Below are positions 29,497-38,625 of a stretch of 64,000 nt of DNA, piece after piece; the stretch's first letter is position 1; each line of letters starts with the position of its first letter. Location of the stretch: NCBI RefSeq assembly GCF_014643455.1, contig NZ_BMJM01000007.1:363-64362 (forward strand), given 5' to 3'. This DNA comes from Sandarakinorhabdus glacialis (GTDB taxonomy: Bacteria > Pseudomonadota > Alphaproteobacteria > Sphingomonadales > Sphingomonadaceae). The position numbers and the translations under genes are program-made. Under the pieces are notes generated by a model. That model saw only the letters and a list, made by a program, of their open reading frames with translations, had not been told where the DNA came from and ran no database searches.

Positions 29497-31209
29497 CTAG
29501 TACCGCCAGCTGGTCAGGTCGGCGCCCGGCGGTGCTGAATCCGCCATGCGCTTGAGCATCTTGTCGACATACATGGTGTGATAACGCAGCCGGCCGATGG
29601 CATTCGGCAGGTTCGGATCACCATTCCAGCAATGCTCGTCGCGATCCCCATAGGTGACTTCACCCTGGTACGCCGGCGTCGCCTTCTTGAGGAAGTCCTC
29701 GGTCAAGTAAACCGCATTGTTGAGATAGTAATTATCCATGTCGCCGATATAGATATGCACCTTGCCCGCAAGCTTGGGCCCCAGCGTCTTCCAGTCGCGC
29801 TCCATGATGTAGCGAAGGTCGTAATTCTGGCGCCAGTATTCGGCGACCTTCTTGTCGATCACCCCGGTGCGCTTGTCATAGATGCGCTGCGGATAACCAT
29901 CGGCGCCCATCGGCGAATAAACCGCCTCCCAGACATCCCATTGGCCACCCGACCGCGTCTTGTCGCCAAGCACCAGCTCAAGCCGGTTTTCCATCTCGGT
30001 CGTATAGGCGACATGCCCGAGATAGTTGCGTTTGCCCGGCTTGGCGACACGGCCGAACTTGCCTTCGTTCCAATAGGCATTCTCGTCTTCGTAGATGTTG
30101 GTGACCATGTTCTGGCGGAAATCGATCGGGTCGGGGCAGGCGGCAAACGCACCATTATACGAATCCGGATATTTCACCTGGACCCCGAGCGCCTCCCAGC
30201 CCCCCGTCGAGCCGCCATAGAGAAACCGCGACCAACCAGCACCGATGCCGCGATAGCGCTTCTCGAGCTCGGGCACGAACTCATAGGTAATGGCATCGCC
30301 ATACGGCCCAAGATTGGCCGAATTCACCGCATAACTGTCGTCATAATACGGATTGCTATGGTCGATCTCGACGATCAGCATCCGCGGGAAGTCCTTGGAA
30401 TTCCACTTCTGGTAGAGGTCGTACGCCTCCTTGTCCTCGATGCGGTTATAGCAAGGCTCGTTGAACCGTGCGCTCGGCACGCACTTGGCGTTCGGATCGG
30501 GCGGCGTCGTCCGGAACCCGCCGAAATCATCGGGAAAATGCCCGTGATAGATGACCAGCGGATATTTTGCTTCCGGATGCTTGTCGAAATCCTTGGGGAC
30601 CAGGACGTGCCCGCGAATGAACACGTCGGTGCCCCAGAATTTCGACAGTCTCTCGCTACGGATCTTGAAATGCTTGACGAATTCGGTGTCCTTGGGCTCG
30701 GCGATCGCCGGCAGGACCGTATCGAGCGCCACCGCGACTTCGCCGGTTTTCGCCGGATCGAACGAAACCTTGACCGGCTTGCTGACGATATTGCCCGGCT
30801 CCTTGCGCCAATTCTGCCCGGCGCCGCGCGCCGCCGGCAACTTGACGTTCTTGCCACCCGCAAGCTTGTACGTCTGGTATTTGTGAAAAACGCCCTGGAC
30901 GAAATAATCGCCCTTGGGCAAGTTCGCCATGTCCTCGGCGGGATAACCCAGCACGCCCGGGCCGATCGCCACCGCGCCACCGGGCTTCAATCCGTCGACA
31001 TTGACCCCGAAGATCTGCGCATTCAAATTGTCGGCGCCGACCTGGAAGCGCGGCTCGGTCTTGCCATCGGGCGTGATGATGACCAGCATTCGGCCGTCGT
31101 TCGAAGCATCGATCCCCGTCGCCGGCAGCGTGAGGCGAAAGCTCTCCGCCGCCACCGGCACCGCGGCCATGCCGAACGCCAGGCCACAAATCAACGCACG
31201 CTTGCTCAT
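29497..31209 (-). CDS. Exported putative alpha/beta-hydrolase (esterase D-like fold)
   Basis: A 570-residue exported protein with signal peptide (MSKRALICGLAFGMAAVPVAA). The N-terminal 200 residues look like a beta-rich accessory domain. The remainder has the alpha/beta-hydrolase pattern: YPLVIYHGHFPDDF, the nucleophile elbow FLYGGSTGGWEALG, and a C-terminal DRDEHCWNG that may hold the catalytic His. It resembles large uncharacterised esterases found beside TonB receptors. Likely periplasmic or surface-exposed, acting on the same substrate the receptor imports. The ATG at 31209 was chosen for the signal peptide; the open frame upstream has no conserved sequence. Confidence 0.8.
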   Translation of the reverse strand: MSKRALICGLAFGMAAVPVAAESFRLTLPATGIDASNDGRMLVIITPDGKTEPRFQVGADNLNAQIFGVNVDGLKPGGAVAIGPGVLGYPAEDMANLPKGDYFVQGVFHKYQTYKLAGGKNVKLPAARGAGQNWRKEPGNIVSKPVKVSFDPAKTGEVAVALDTVLPAIAEPKDTEFVKHFKIRSERLSKFWGTDVFIRGHVLVPKDFDKHPEAKYPLVIYHGHFPDDFGGFRTTPPDPNAKCVPSARFNEPCYNRIEDKEAYDLYQKWNSKDFPRMLIVEIDHSNPYYDDSYAVNSANLGPYGDAITYEFVPELEKRYRGIGAGWSRFLYGGSTGGWEALGVQVKYPDSYNGAFAACPDPIDFRQNMVTNIYEDENAYWNEGKFGRVAKPGKRNYLGHVAYTTEMENRLELVLGDKTRSGGQWDVWEAVYSPMGADGYPQRIYDKRTGVIDKKVAEYWRQNYDLRYIMERDWKTLGPKLAGKVHIYIGDMDNYYLNNAVYLTEDFLKKATPAYQGEVTYGDRDEHCWNGDPNLPNAIGRLRYHTMYVDKMLKRMADSAPPGADLTSWRY

Positions 31210-31416
31210 ACCACCACCCCTGGTCATCCTTGTTCGGCCCGGGCCCCGCCTCACCCGCCGCGTCGGACCGCCGTCGCCGGCTCCCCGCCCGGCACTCTGG
31301 CTTTGCACGCGCTGGCGGCCCAAAAGGCACTGCGCTTGCACTGACGCGGAAATGCAACGTTTCCACGCTATAATTGATAGCCGCAATTCGTGAGTCGTCC
31401 AGCAAAATCCGTCCAT

Positions 31417-31435
31417 TTTCACACGAATTGTGAAA
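31417..31435. promoter_or_regulatory. Perfect palindrome, candidate MarR operator
   Basis: TTTCACA-CGAAT-TGTGAAA: 7-base arms with a 5-base spacer. It lies in the 439-base gap between the divergent esterase (31209) and marR (31649) genes, which otherwise holds no gene I can support. MarR proteins bind 16-20 base palindromes of this kind, so it may be the operator. The arms are reversed relative to a CRP site (TGTGA-N6-TCACA). Confidence 0.55.
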
Positions 31436-31648
31436 GCCGATTGGTTATAGTGACAAAATGGCCACAACGGGCCGGAGCTGCACCCAGGCAGCGCCCGCGC
31501 CGGGGGTTAAAAAGCACATTACATGAAAAAAAGCGTGTCTTCTGTCGGATTATAGACTCGGCACCAGCCTTTTTCTGCTACTGCCAGCCCAGATACGCAA
31601 TCGGCGCGAACGAATTGTGTACTGAAAAACGCTTTTGGTGGATGAACG

Positions 31649-32152
31649 ATGACACGTAAAGAAACGACAGACAAACCAACTGTTGCAGCCAGCGTCTTCG
31701 ATCCGAGCAACAGCAGTTTCCGGCTCGATAATTCGCCATTCTATCTGATGGCCCATGCCGATTTCAAATATCATGTCGACATGGACAAGGTGCTGCACAA
31801 GCACGGCGTTTCAAAACCGATCTACCGCATCATGACCGTCCTGCGCGAACGCCAGCCCGCCAGCATCGGCACCATCGCCGACGCCGCGCTGACCAAGCGC
31901 TCGACGGTCAGCCGGCTCATCGAACGCATGCTCGAACAGGGCCTTGTCAGCACCGAGCCCAATGCCGAGGACAACCGCGTCACCGAGGTCATGCTCACCC
32001 CCGCCGGCCAGCAGCTGCTCCGCAAGCTGACCCCCGTCGTCGGCCGCCAGATGGCCCGCGCCATGGAGGGCCTCGGCCCGCGCGACATAACCGCCTTGCT
32101 GCGCATCTTGACCCGCATCGGCCAGAATCTCAGCAAGCTGCCGATCGAATAG
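31649..32152 (+). CDS. MarR-family transcriptional regulator
   Basis: A 167-residue winged-helix regulator. The N-terminal helical part is followed by GTIADAALTKRSTVSRLIERMLEQGLV, the recognition helix, and the wing AEDNRVTEVMLTPAGQQLL. It probably senses a small molecule and represses the esterase-receptor unit or the FAD oxidase unit lying on either side. It is convergent with the FAD oxidase gene, whose stop lies 3 bases away, and divergent from the esterase. A palindrome at 31417 may be its operator. Confidence 0.9.
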   Translation: MTRKETTDKPTVAASVFDPSNSSFRLDNSPFYLMAHADFKYHVDMDKVLHKHGVSKPIYRIMTVLRERQPASIGTIADAALTKRSTVSRLIERMLEQGLVSTEPNAEDNRVTEVMLTPAGQQLLRKLTPVVGRQMARAMEGLGPRDITALLRILTRIGQNLSKLPIE

Positions 32153-32155
32153 TCG

Positions 32156-33457
32156 CTAATTCGACAGTCGCGCCAACGACATCAGCAGCCGCGGTAACAC
32201 CATCGCCCCGGCGTGCATGCGGATCGGCACCGGCCGCCGCGGCGTCACCGACAGTCCGCTCCGGCTCCCCGCCGCCAGCGCCTGCGCCACCTCACGGCCG
32301 ATCCCGGCATTGATCGCCAGGCCGCGCCCGTTGCATGCCTGGATCGCCAGCGCATCACCGCCCAGGTCATAAAGCTCGGGCAGGAACGACGTGTTCACCC
32401 AGGCCGTGCCCTCCCAGACATGGCTGATCCGCGGCGTCGCCATCCCCTCGAACGCCCGCACCAGCCGCCGGCGCGCTTCGGCCCGCACCGCCCGTTCGCC
32501 CTGCACCAGAAAGGTCCGCGCAAACGCCGAAACCAGCCCGCCGCCGCCATCATAGCGCGCCGTGAAAACATACGGCTTCTTGTCGGTAAAGCTCCCGCCC
32601 CGCGGCAGAATCCACGCGCGCTCGGCCGCCGACAATGGCTCGGTGGCGAACTCGACCACCCGCAGCGGCAGAATCGTATCGCGCAGCGCCGGGTGCAGCG
32701 CCGGATTGCCGCCGTTCGCCGCCAGCACCAGCCGCCGCGCCGTCACGCTCCCCCGCGGCGTCACCGCGCGCCAGCCACCGGCGGTCTGCACCAGCCCCGA
32801 CACCGGACACCCCGTGAACACCCCCGCCCCGGCACCCGCCGCCACCCGCGCCAACCCGCGCGCAAACGCCAGCGGGTTGAGCGAGCCGCCGTCGATGAAC
32901 CGCAACGCCCCCAGATATTCGCGCGACCCAAGCGCCGCGCCGGTTTCCTCAGGCCCGACAAAATCGACATCGAACCCGCGCTCGCGCCATTGCTCGGCAT
33001 AATCCTGCTGCGCCGCGACCAGCGGCTCGGTATGCGCCGGGCTCCAGAACCCGTCCTGCCGCGCGTCGCAATCGATGCCGTGGCGCGCAACCAGGTCGAA
33101 ACACAGCTGCGCCGATTTGGCGACAAGCCGCACCAGCCGTCCCCCCGCCTGCGTCCCGAACGCCGCCTCGACCTTCGCCGGGCTGTGCCGGATGAAATCG
33201 GGCGCGATCAACCCACCGCTCTGCCCGGTCGCGCCGCTGCCGACTTCGCCCGCCTCGAGCAAGGTCACATTAACCCCCGCTTCGGCCAGATGCAGCGCCG
33301 CCGACAGTCCGGCTACACCGCCGCCGATGACCAGCACGTCGGTCTCGCGGTCACCGACCAACGCTCCGAATTCAGGCCCAGCCGCCGCCGTTTCCCGCCA
33401 CAGCGACCCCGCTACCGCGCCACCCGGTCGGCGGCTATGACCGTTCAAAGAACTCAT
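32156..33457 (-). CDS. FAD-dependent amino-acid/amine oxidoreductase (DAO family, PuuB-like)
   Basis: A 433-residue flavoenzyme of the DAO fold. The dinucleotide loop is VLVIGGGVAGLSAALHLAEAG, with LLEAGEVGSGATGQSGGLI for FAD and substrate contact. The C-terminal domain contains IQACNGRGLAINAGIGREVA. The AGSGASGQSGG-type loop is typical of gamma-glutamylputrescine oxidase and related glycine/sarcosine oxidases. It would oxidise an amine or amino acid to imine with H2O2 release. It is the last gene of a tight run with BASS, DUF3830 and S9 genes. The ATG at 33457 was preferred over a TTG three codons upstream. Confidence 0.87.
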   Translation of the reverse strand: MSSLNGHSRRPGGAVAGSLWRETAAAGPEFGALVGDRETDVLVIGGGVAGLSAALHLAEAGVNVTLLEAGEVGSGATGQSGGLIAPDFIRHSPAKVEAAFGTQAGGRLVRLVAKSAQLCFDLVARHGIDCDARQDGFWSPAHTEPLVAAQQDYAEQWRERGFDVDFVGPEETGAALGSREYLGALRFIDGGSLNPLAFARGLARVAAGAGAGVFTGCPVSGLVQTAGGWRAVTPRGSVTARRLVLAANGGNPALHPALRDTILPLRVVEFATEPLSAAERAWILPRGGSFTDKKPYVFTARYDGGGGLVSAFARTFLVQGERAVRAEARRRLVRAFEGMATPRISHVWEGTAWVNTSFLPELYDLGGDALAIQACNGRGLAINAGIGREVAQALAAGSRSGLSVTPRRPVPIRMHAGAMVLPRLLMSLARLSN

Positions 33458-33504
33458 CGTTCGCAACTTTCCTGATGGCCCGTCTTCGGGTCCGGTCCGC
33501 GGTT

Positions 33505-34407
33505 TCAGGCGAGCGAAGCCTCTTTGGGCGCGCTCTCCACGGCAAGCCGCCGCGCGGCGACGACGAACAGCAGCACAACCACCAGCGCGACCGGCGTATT
33601 CATGATCATCGGCAACGACATCTCGTTGTTGCCGACGATGCTGACGGCGATGAAAATCGCCGTCCCCTCCTGCCGCATCAGATGCTCGACGCCGATCGCG
33701 ACCCCTTCGCGGCGATTGAAACGCATCATTTTCACACTCGCCAGCACCACCACCAGCGTGATCAGATTGATCGCCAGCGTGATCCAGAACAGCGCCCCCA
33801 GATTGACCCGCAGCACCGGCAACTGATCGGCCAGGATGAAGCCGAACGAGGTGAACAGCACCAAGGTCGCGCCGAGCTTCAACGGCGCCTTGATCCGCGC
33901 CGCCAACGTGGGCCGCAGCGCCCGAATGGCAAACCCCGCCGCCGCCGGCAGCACCGTGATCGAGAATATGTTCCAGATGAACGCGCCCAGCGGCACATCG
34001 ACATCGGCCTCGACACCCATGAAATGCAGGATGGCGAAATGCGCATAGAATGGCACCACGACGATATAGATCATGCTGAGCACCAGCGTCATCGACATCG
34101 AAAGCGCCAGATCACCCTTGGCCATGTCGGTGAAAAGGTTCGACAACATGCCGCCCGGCGTCGTCGCGAGCAGGATGAAGCCGACCGCCAGCCCCGGCGT
34201 CGGCGCCACCGTCAACGCCATCGCCAACCCGATCAGCGGCGGCACCACCATCATGCTGGCGACCCCGAACACCAGCGCCCGCCGGTTGCGGAACACCATG
34301 CGAAAATCATCCGCGGTCAGCGACAGCCCCATCGCCGCCATGACACAGACCAAAGACCCTGGCAGCAGCCAGTCCCCGATCAATGCCATCATGTCCGAAT
34401 ATTGCAT
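33505..34407 (-). CDS. Bile acid:sodium symporter family (BASS) transporter
   Basis: A 300-residue inner-membrane protein with about ten hydrophobic segments, among them LLATTPGGMLSNLFTDMAKGDLAL, the conserved BASS/NTCP core, and MRQEGTAIFIAVSIVGNNEMSLP near the C-terminus. BASS transporters take up organic anions, mostly with Na+. The ATG at 34407 shares a base with the TGA of the DUF3830 gene (TGATG), so the two are coupled. In this context it could import an acidic product of peptide or amide cleavage; this is an inference. Confidence 0.87.
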   Translation of the reverse strand: MQYSDMMALIGDWLLPGSLVCVMAAMGLSLTADDFRMVFRNRRALVFGVASMMVVPPLIGLAMALTVAPTPGLAVGFILLATTPGGMLSNLFTDMAKGDLALSMSMTLVLSMIYIVVVPFYAHFAILHFMGVEADVDVPLGAFIWNIFSITVLPAAAGFAIRALRPTLAARIKAPLKLGATLVLFTSFGFILADQLPVLRVNLGALFWITLAINLITLVVVLASVKMMRFNRREGVAIGVEHLMRQEGTAIFIAVSIVGNNEMSLPMIMNTPVALVVVLLFVVAARRLAVESAPKEASLA

Positions 34408-34889
34408 CAACCGGCCGTTTCGATGGTCAACCGGCAAGCCCCGTTCCGCCGGATCGTCCGAAAATCGGCCTGCGCCTGCATCAGATCCTCGGGCACTATC
34501 CGCGCGCAGACATTCGCCCTGATCCACCCGAACGGCATCAACAACCGCCCGCCGCCCGCATAAAACAGCCCGATGTCATAGAAATTGCCCGGCGGCAGCC
34601 CCTTGATGCTGCCCGCCGCCAGGTACGACAGCACGATCTCGCCAGCGTCCGGAAACGACGTCGCATTCTCCTCGGCAATCGCGGACGCCGCAAAATCCGC
34701 CGGCAGCAATCCCGCCGGAATCGGCACCGATATCTCCGGCCCGGTCCACATCGCATGCACCGCATCGAAGCTCGATCGCCGCTCTGCCAGCGCCCACAGA
34801 AATTCGCACGATTGCGGCGCCTCGGCCTCGAGCAACAGGCACCGCGCCGACAGCCCCGACCGCGGCTCGGTAAATCGAATATGGCGCAT
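34407..34889 (-). CDS. DUF3830 family protein (cyclophilin-like fold)
   Basis: A 160-residue cytoplasmic protein of the DUF3830 type: RHIRFTEPRSGLSARCLLLEAEAP at the start, HAMWTGPEISVPIP, ENATSFPDAGEIVLSYL, and DIGLFYAGGGRLLMPFGW. The family has a cyclophilin-like fold and no proven function; members often lie near amidohydrolase or amino-acid metabolism genes. Both ends overlap neighbours by TGATG junctions (S9 peptidase upstream, BASS downstream). The ATG at 34889 was chosen over a GTG directly before it. Confidence 0.8.
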   Translation of the reverse strand: MRHIRFTEPRSGLSARCLLLEAEAPQSCEFLWALAERRSSFDAVHAMWTGPEISVPIPAGLLPADFAASAIAEENATSFPDAGEIVLSYLAAGSIKGLPPGNFYDIGLFYAGGGRLLMPFGWIRANVCARIVPEDLMQAQADFRTIRRNGACRLTIETAG

Positions 34890-37105
34890 CACGGCTGCTC
34901 CGGCTTGAGATAGCGCCCGAAAAACGCCGCCATCTTGTTGAAGGCAAAGCGCGTCTGCGCCAGATTATCACTCGCCCAGGCATGGTTCCCGCCCGGCAGC
35001 GTCACCAGCTCGAACGGCTGCTCATTGGCGATCAGCTTCTCGGTGAACGCCACCGTATCCGAATACAGCACCACCGGATCGCGGCTGCCATGAATGATCA
35101 TCAACGGGTCGGCGATGCCCTTGCTCTGGAACAGCGGCGACTGCGCCTCATAGCGACCGGGCATGTCCGCCCCTGTCGGCGGCCCCGCCACCATCATCTC
35201 CGATGGATAGGCATGCCAGACATTCGTCGCCGGCGCCCCGGCAACGCCCGCCGCATAGACGCCGGGCTTTTTCGCCAACGACATCAACGTCACCAACCCG
35301 CCATAGCTCGACCCCCAGATGCCGACGCGCTTCGGATCGACATAACCCTTCGCCACCAGGTGCCGAACCCCGCTCTCGAGGTCGTTGATATCGGTCTCGC
35401 CATAGCTGTGATGCTGCCCGACATTATGCGCCCGCCCCTGGCCCCAGCTGCCGCGCACATTGACGTTGATGACGATATAGCCCTGCCCGACGAAATACTG
35501 GTCGATTCCCCAGGTCGGATGCGCCCGCCGCCCGCCCCACTGGTTGCGCACGCTGTCCGAATAGACCGAGCCGACGATCAGCGGATACCGCTTCGCCGGG
35601 TCATAATTCGCCGGCAGGCTGACCCGCGCGACAAGGTTGGTGCCATCCACATGGCTCGGAAACTCCATGTAGCCGATCCGTGCCCAGGTCTGCCTGTAGA
35701 ACCCCGGCAACGGCGATTTCGTCACCGCCACGGCATCGCCCGGCTTGCCAAGATCGAGCATCAGCAATTCCGGCGGCGTCACATCATTGCTGAAGAAACT
35801 CGCTGCATGGGAGAACCCCGGCGAAAACACCGGCTCATGCGTCCCCGGCGTCTTCGGACTAACCCGCGTCATCGTCCCACCGGCCATCGCCACGCGATAA
35901 AGCTGCCGCTCCGCCAACTGCGCTTCGTTGGCGAGGAAATAAATCTGCCCAGCGTCGCGATCGACGCTGAACGACGCGATCTCCCACTTGCCGCTGGTCA
36001 ACTGCCGCGGCACCGCCCCCGCGGTCTTCTGATGATACAGCTGCAAATAGCCATCGCGATCGGTCAGGATAATCAGCCCATCATCGTCCGGCGCCCATTC
36101 GACCTGCCAGTCGGGCCGCAGATGCACCGCATCGCGCAAGCCATAGAACCGCTCGCGCGCCCCGCTGGCAACGTCATAGACATCGACCGCATGGTCCTTC
36201 GCCTCGAGGTCGGAGCTGTTGATGAACAACCGCCGGCCATCACCCGACAGGCCATAATTCCAAACCAGCCCCTTCACATCGGGCCGATCGTAAAATCGCG
36301 GGCGCCCCGAAGCGACATCGACGACCCCGATCCGCTCGCGCGTCGTCTCGTCACCCGGAAACGCCCGCGCGACGCGGTTGTCCTGCAATTTCCCGCCGGC
36401 ATAATAATGGATATCGCGCTCGGGCATCAGCCGGTCATCGGCCAGGTCGAACGCGATCGCCCGCCCATCGCGCGACCATTGAAAATCCTTCACATAAAGC
36501 TTGGGATCATCACCGCCGGCAATCGCCCGCGCCTTCCTCCCGGCTGCTGCCACATCGCGAACCAGCAGCACCCCGCCCGGCATCACCCGTCCTCGCGAAT
36601 CCCCCGGCAGGTCCGCCACGAACGCAAGCTTCGTCCGGTCCGGCGACACCGCCAGCTGCCGCACGCCCCGGTAACCCGCCTCGATCGCCGCCACCGCGCC
36701 ATCGGCCGCGCGCAGATACAGCCCGCCGCCGAGCACATAAGCGATGCGGCCGCCGCCCAGATCGACGGTCTGCGACACGCCAGCGCCATCGTCGCCACCG
36801 TTCTTGCCAAGCTGCGTCAGCCGCGACTTCCGGCCGGTCGCAACCTCGTAGACCCAGATATCGCGAAAGCGCCGGCCCTCGTCGTTCCACAAAAACAACA
36901 CCCGCCCGCCATCCGCCGACCAGGCAAAGCCCTCCGGCGTCGTGCCGATAATGCTCTGCGGCTGGTAAAGCGCGTCGATCGACAGCGTCGTCCCCGCCAC
37001 CGCCGCCGTTCCGCGCATCGGCGCAACCTGTGCGCAAGCGCCCGCCGCCATCAGCGCCAACCAGCACGCAAGAACCACCGCCCCCCACCGGCGAACATTC
37101 AACAT
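34889..37105 (-). CDS. S9 family prolyl oligopeptidase / dipeptidyl-peptidase IV-like, exported
   Basis: A 738-residue serine peptidase with signal peptide (ending AAGACAQ). The N-terminal 450 residues have the repeats of a beta-propeller (for example GFAWSADGGRVLFLW and QLAVSPDRTKLAFVADL). The catalytic domain has the nucleophile in GIWGSSYGGLVTL, the Asp in IIHGSRDPVV and the His in PGGNHAW. It would remove dipeptides or cleave after proline in the periplasm. First gene of a coupled run with DUF3830, BASS and the FAD oxidase; 236 bases without a gene lie upstream and should hold the promoter. Confidence 0.92.
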   Translation of the reverse strand: MLNVRRWGAVVLACWLALMAAGACAQVAPMRGTAAVAGTTLSIDALYQPQSIIGTTPEGFAWSADGGRVLFLWNDEGRRFRDIWVYEVATGRKSRLTQLGKNGGDDGAGVSQTVDLGGGRIAYVLGGGLYLRAADGAVAAIEAGYRGVRQLAVSPDRTKLAFVADLPGDSRGRVMPGGVLLVRDVAAAGRKARAIAGGDDPKLYVKDFQWSRDGRAIAFDLADDRLMPERDIHYYAGGKLQDNRVARAFPGDETTRERIGVVDVASGRPRFYDRPDVKGLVWNYGLSGDGRRLFINSSDLEAKDHAVDVYDVASGARERFYGLRDAVHLRPDWQVEWAPDDDGLIILTDRDGYLQLYHQKTAGAVPRQLTSGKWEIASFSVDRDAGQIYFLANEAQLAERQLYRVAMAGGTMTRVSPKTPGTHEPVFSPGFSHAASFFSNDVTPPELLMLDLGKPGDAVAVTKSPLPGFYRQTWARIGYMEFPSHVDGTNLVARVSLPANYDPAKRYPLIVGSVYSDSVRNQWGGRRAHPTWGIDQYFVGQGYIVINVNVRGSWGQGRAHNVGQHHSYGETDINDLESGVRHLVAKGYVDPKRVGIWGSSYGGLVTLMSLAKKPGVYAAGVAGAPATNVWHAYPSEMMVAGPPTGADMPGRYEAQSPLFQSKGIADPLMIIHGSRDPVVLYSDTVAFTEKLIANEQPFELVTLPGGNHAWASDNLAQTRFAFNKMAAFFGRYLKPEQP

Positions 37106-37341
37106 CGTCGCAACATCCCCCGATCATTTCTTCGGCTCATAAGCATGTGATTTTGGTCATATTATGCGACAACGGTCAAGGCCGTTCGAAATAGACACTG
37201 CTGTCCTACACCCCCCAAAGCCGCTAACAATGCGCTTCGCTTCCGACCACTTTACACCGCCGCCCCACAAAAAACGCCGAAAGCGGAAAATGCGGAAAAT
37301 GTTAACGATTTCGACAGTGCGCGAGAACGGCACAACCCGCT

Positions 37342-38529
37342 CTAAAGGCTCTCGAAAAACACCGACAATCGCTCCATCGCCTCGATCAGCCGCGCCTCCG
37401 ACACCGATCCGAAGCAAACCCGCAAATGCCCCTCGCCCGCAGGCCCGTAAAAGTCACCCGCCTCGACAACCACATGCGCCTTATCGAGGATCAACATCGC
37501 TAATTCGCTCGATGTCCTGCCAGTCCCGCGAATATCCGGAAACGCATAAATCGTCGCCTCCGGCACCGCGCAACTCACCCCCGGCAAGCGATTGAGCCCC
37601 GCGACCACGATATCACGCTTGCGCCGATCCGCCTCGACCATTGCCAGCATCGGCGCCTGCGGACCCGTCACCGCCGCGATCGCCCCTTCCTGGATGAACA
37701 CGTTCACATGCGTCACGTCGGTCATCGTGATCCGCATCAGCGCCGGCATCAACGCCGCGTCGGCGGTCAAATACCCAATGCGCCAACCATCCATTGAATA
37801 GGCCTTGGTAAAGGCAAAACAGCTGATCGTCCGCGCGCGCATTCCCGGCAAGGCCGCGATGCTGACATGCCGCGCCCCATCATAGGTGATGAACTCGTAA
37901 ACCTCGTCCGACAGCACCAGCAAATCATGCGCGATCGCCAGGTCGGCCACGTCCTGCAACTCGGCGCGCGTATAGACCCGTCCCGTCGGATTGGCCGGAT
38001 TGACCAGCACGATCATTCGCGTCCGCGGCGTGATCGCCGCCGCAATCGCCTGGCGTGAAATCGCGAACCCGTTCGCCGCATCGAGCCCCGCCACGACAAC
38101 GCGTCCGCCGGCCAATTCCGTCTTGCCGATATGCTGCGGATAATAGGGCTCGAGCAAGATCACCTCGTCGCCCGGATCGATCGCCGCCATGAACGCCGCA
38201 AACGACGCATGCGTCAGCCCGTTGGTAACCAGCACCTCGTCGACGCCGTAATCGAGCCCATTGAAATCGCGCAGCTTCGCCGCCAGTGCCTCGCGCAACG
38301 GCAGCGTCCCCCGAAAGTCGCCGTAATGCACCACCCCCGCATCGAGCGCCGCCTTCGTCGCCTCCTTGATATGCAAAGGCGTGTCGGCAAACGGCCGCCC
38401 GAACTCCAGGTGAATCAGATCGACCCCTTCGGCGTCCAGCCGCGCCGCCACCTCGTACATCCCGAAACTCTTCGTGGACCCGCCCACCAGACGCTCTGCC
38501 GGCCACTTCATCGTCGAATATTCCCCCAT
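37342..38529 (-). CDS. PLP-dependent class I/II aminotransferase
   Basis: A 395-residue fold-type I enzyme. VTNGLTHASFAAFMAAIDPGDEVILLEPYYPQH gives the cofactor-phosphate loop, VLVNPANPTGRVYTRAEL and LVLSDEVYEFITYDG are the aspartate-aminotransferase signatures, and the cofactor Lys is in SCFAFTKAYSMDGWRIGY. It transfers amino groups between an amino acid and a 2-oxo acid. Starts possible at ATG 38529, GTG 38538 and ATG 38511; I chose 38529. It is read in the same direction as the S9-FAD run but separated from it by 236 bases, in which I see nothing but AT-rich sequence. Confidence 0.88.
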   Translation of the reverse strand: MGEYSTMKWPAERLVGGSTKSFGMYEVAARLDAEGVDLIHLEFGRPFADTPLHIKEATKAALDAGVVHYGDFRGTLPLREALAAKLRDFNGLDYGVDEVLVTNGLTHASFAAFMAAIDPGDEVILLEPYYPQHIGKTELAGGRVVVAGLDAANGFAISRQAIAAAITPRTRMIVLVNPANPTGRVYTRAELQDVADLAIAHDLLVLSDEVYEFITYDGARHVSIAALPGMRARTISCFAFTKAYSMDGWRIGYLTADAALMPALMRITMTDVTHVNVFIQEGAIAAVTGPQAPMLAMVEADRRKRDIVVAGLNRLPGVSCAVPEATIYAFPDIRGTGRTSSELAMLILDKAHVVVEAGDFYGPAGEGHLRVCFGSVSEARLIEAMERLSVFFESL

Positions 38530-38625
38530 CGCCGCCACCCGCGCCGTCCGCCTTGTCGCGGCGCGCTCGCCCCGATGTCAACCGGGTCGTGCGATAGTCG
38601 GTCGTTTGCCGCCAGTTACGCCTCG

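Noticed and set aside
31417-31435. Palindrome considered as a CRP/FNR binding site
   Set aside because: The half-sites are in reverse order and with a different spacer from TGTGA-N6-TCACA; a MarR operator fits the context better.
31210-31648. Possible upstream extension of the esterase frame (to 31467) and very short frames in the gap
   Set aside because: The extension lies before a clear signal peptide and has a chaotic composition; short frames such as the 10-codon one near 31523 lack support.
34982-37150. 722-codon open frame opposite the S9 peptidase gene
   Set aside because: The same kind of shadow: Arg/His/Pro-rich, no domain, fully overlapping a well-supported peptidase.
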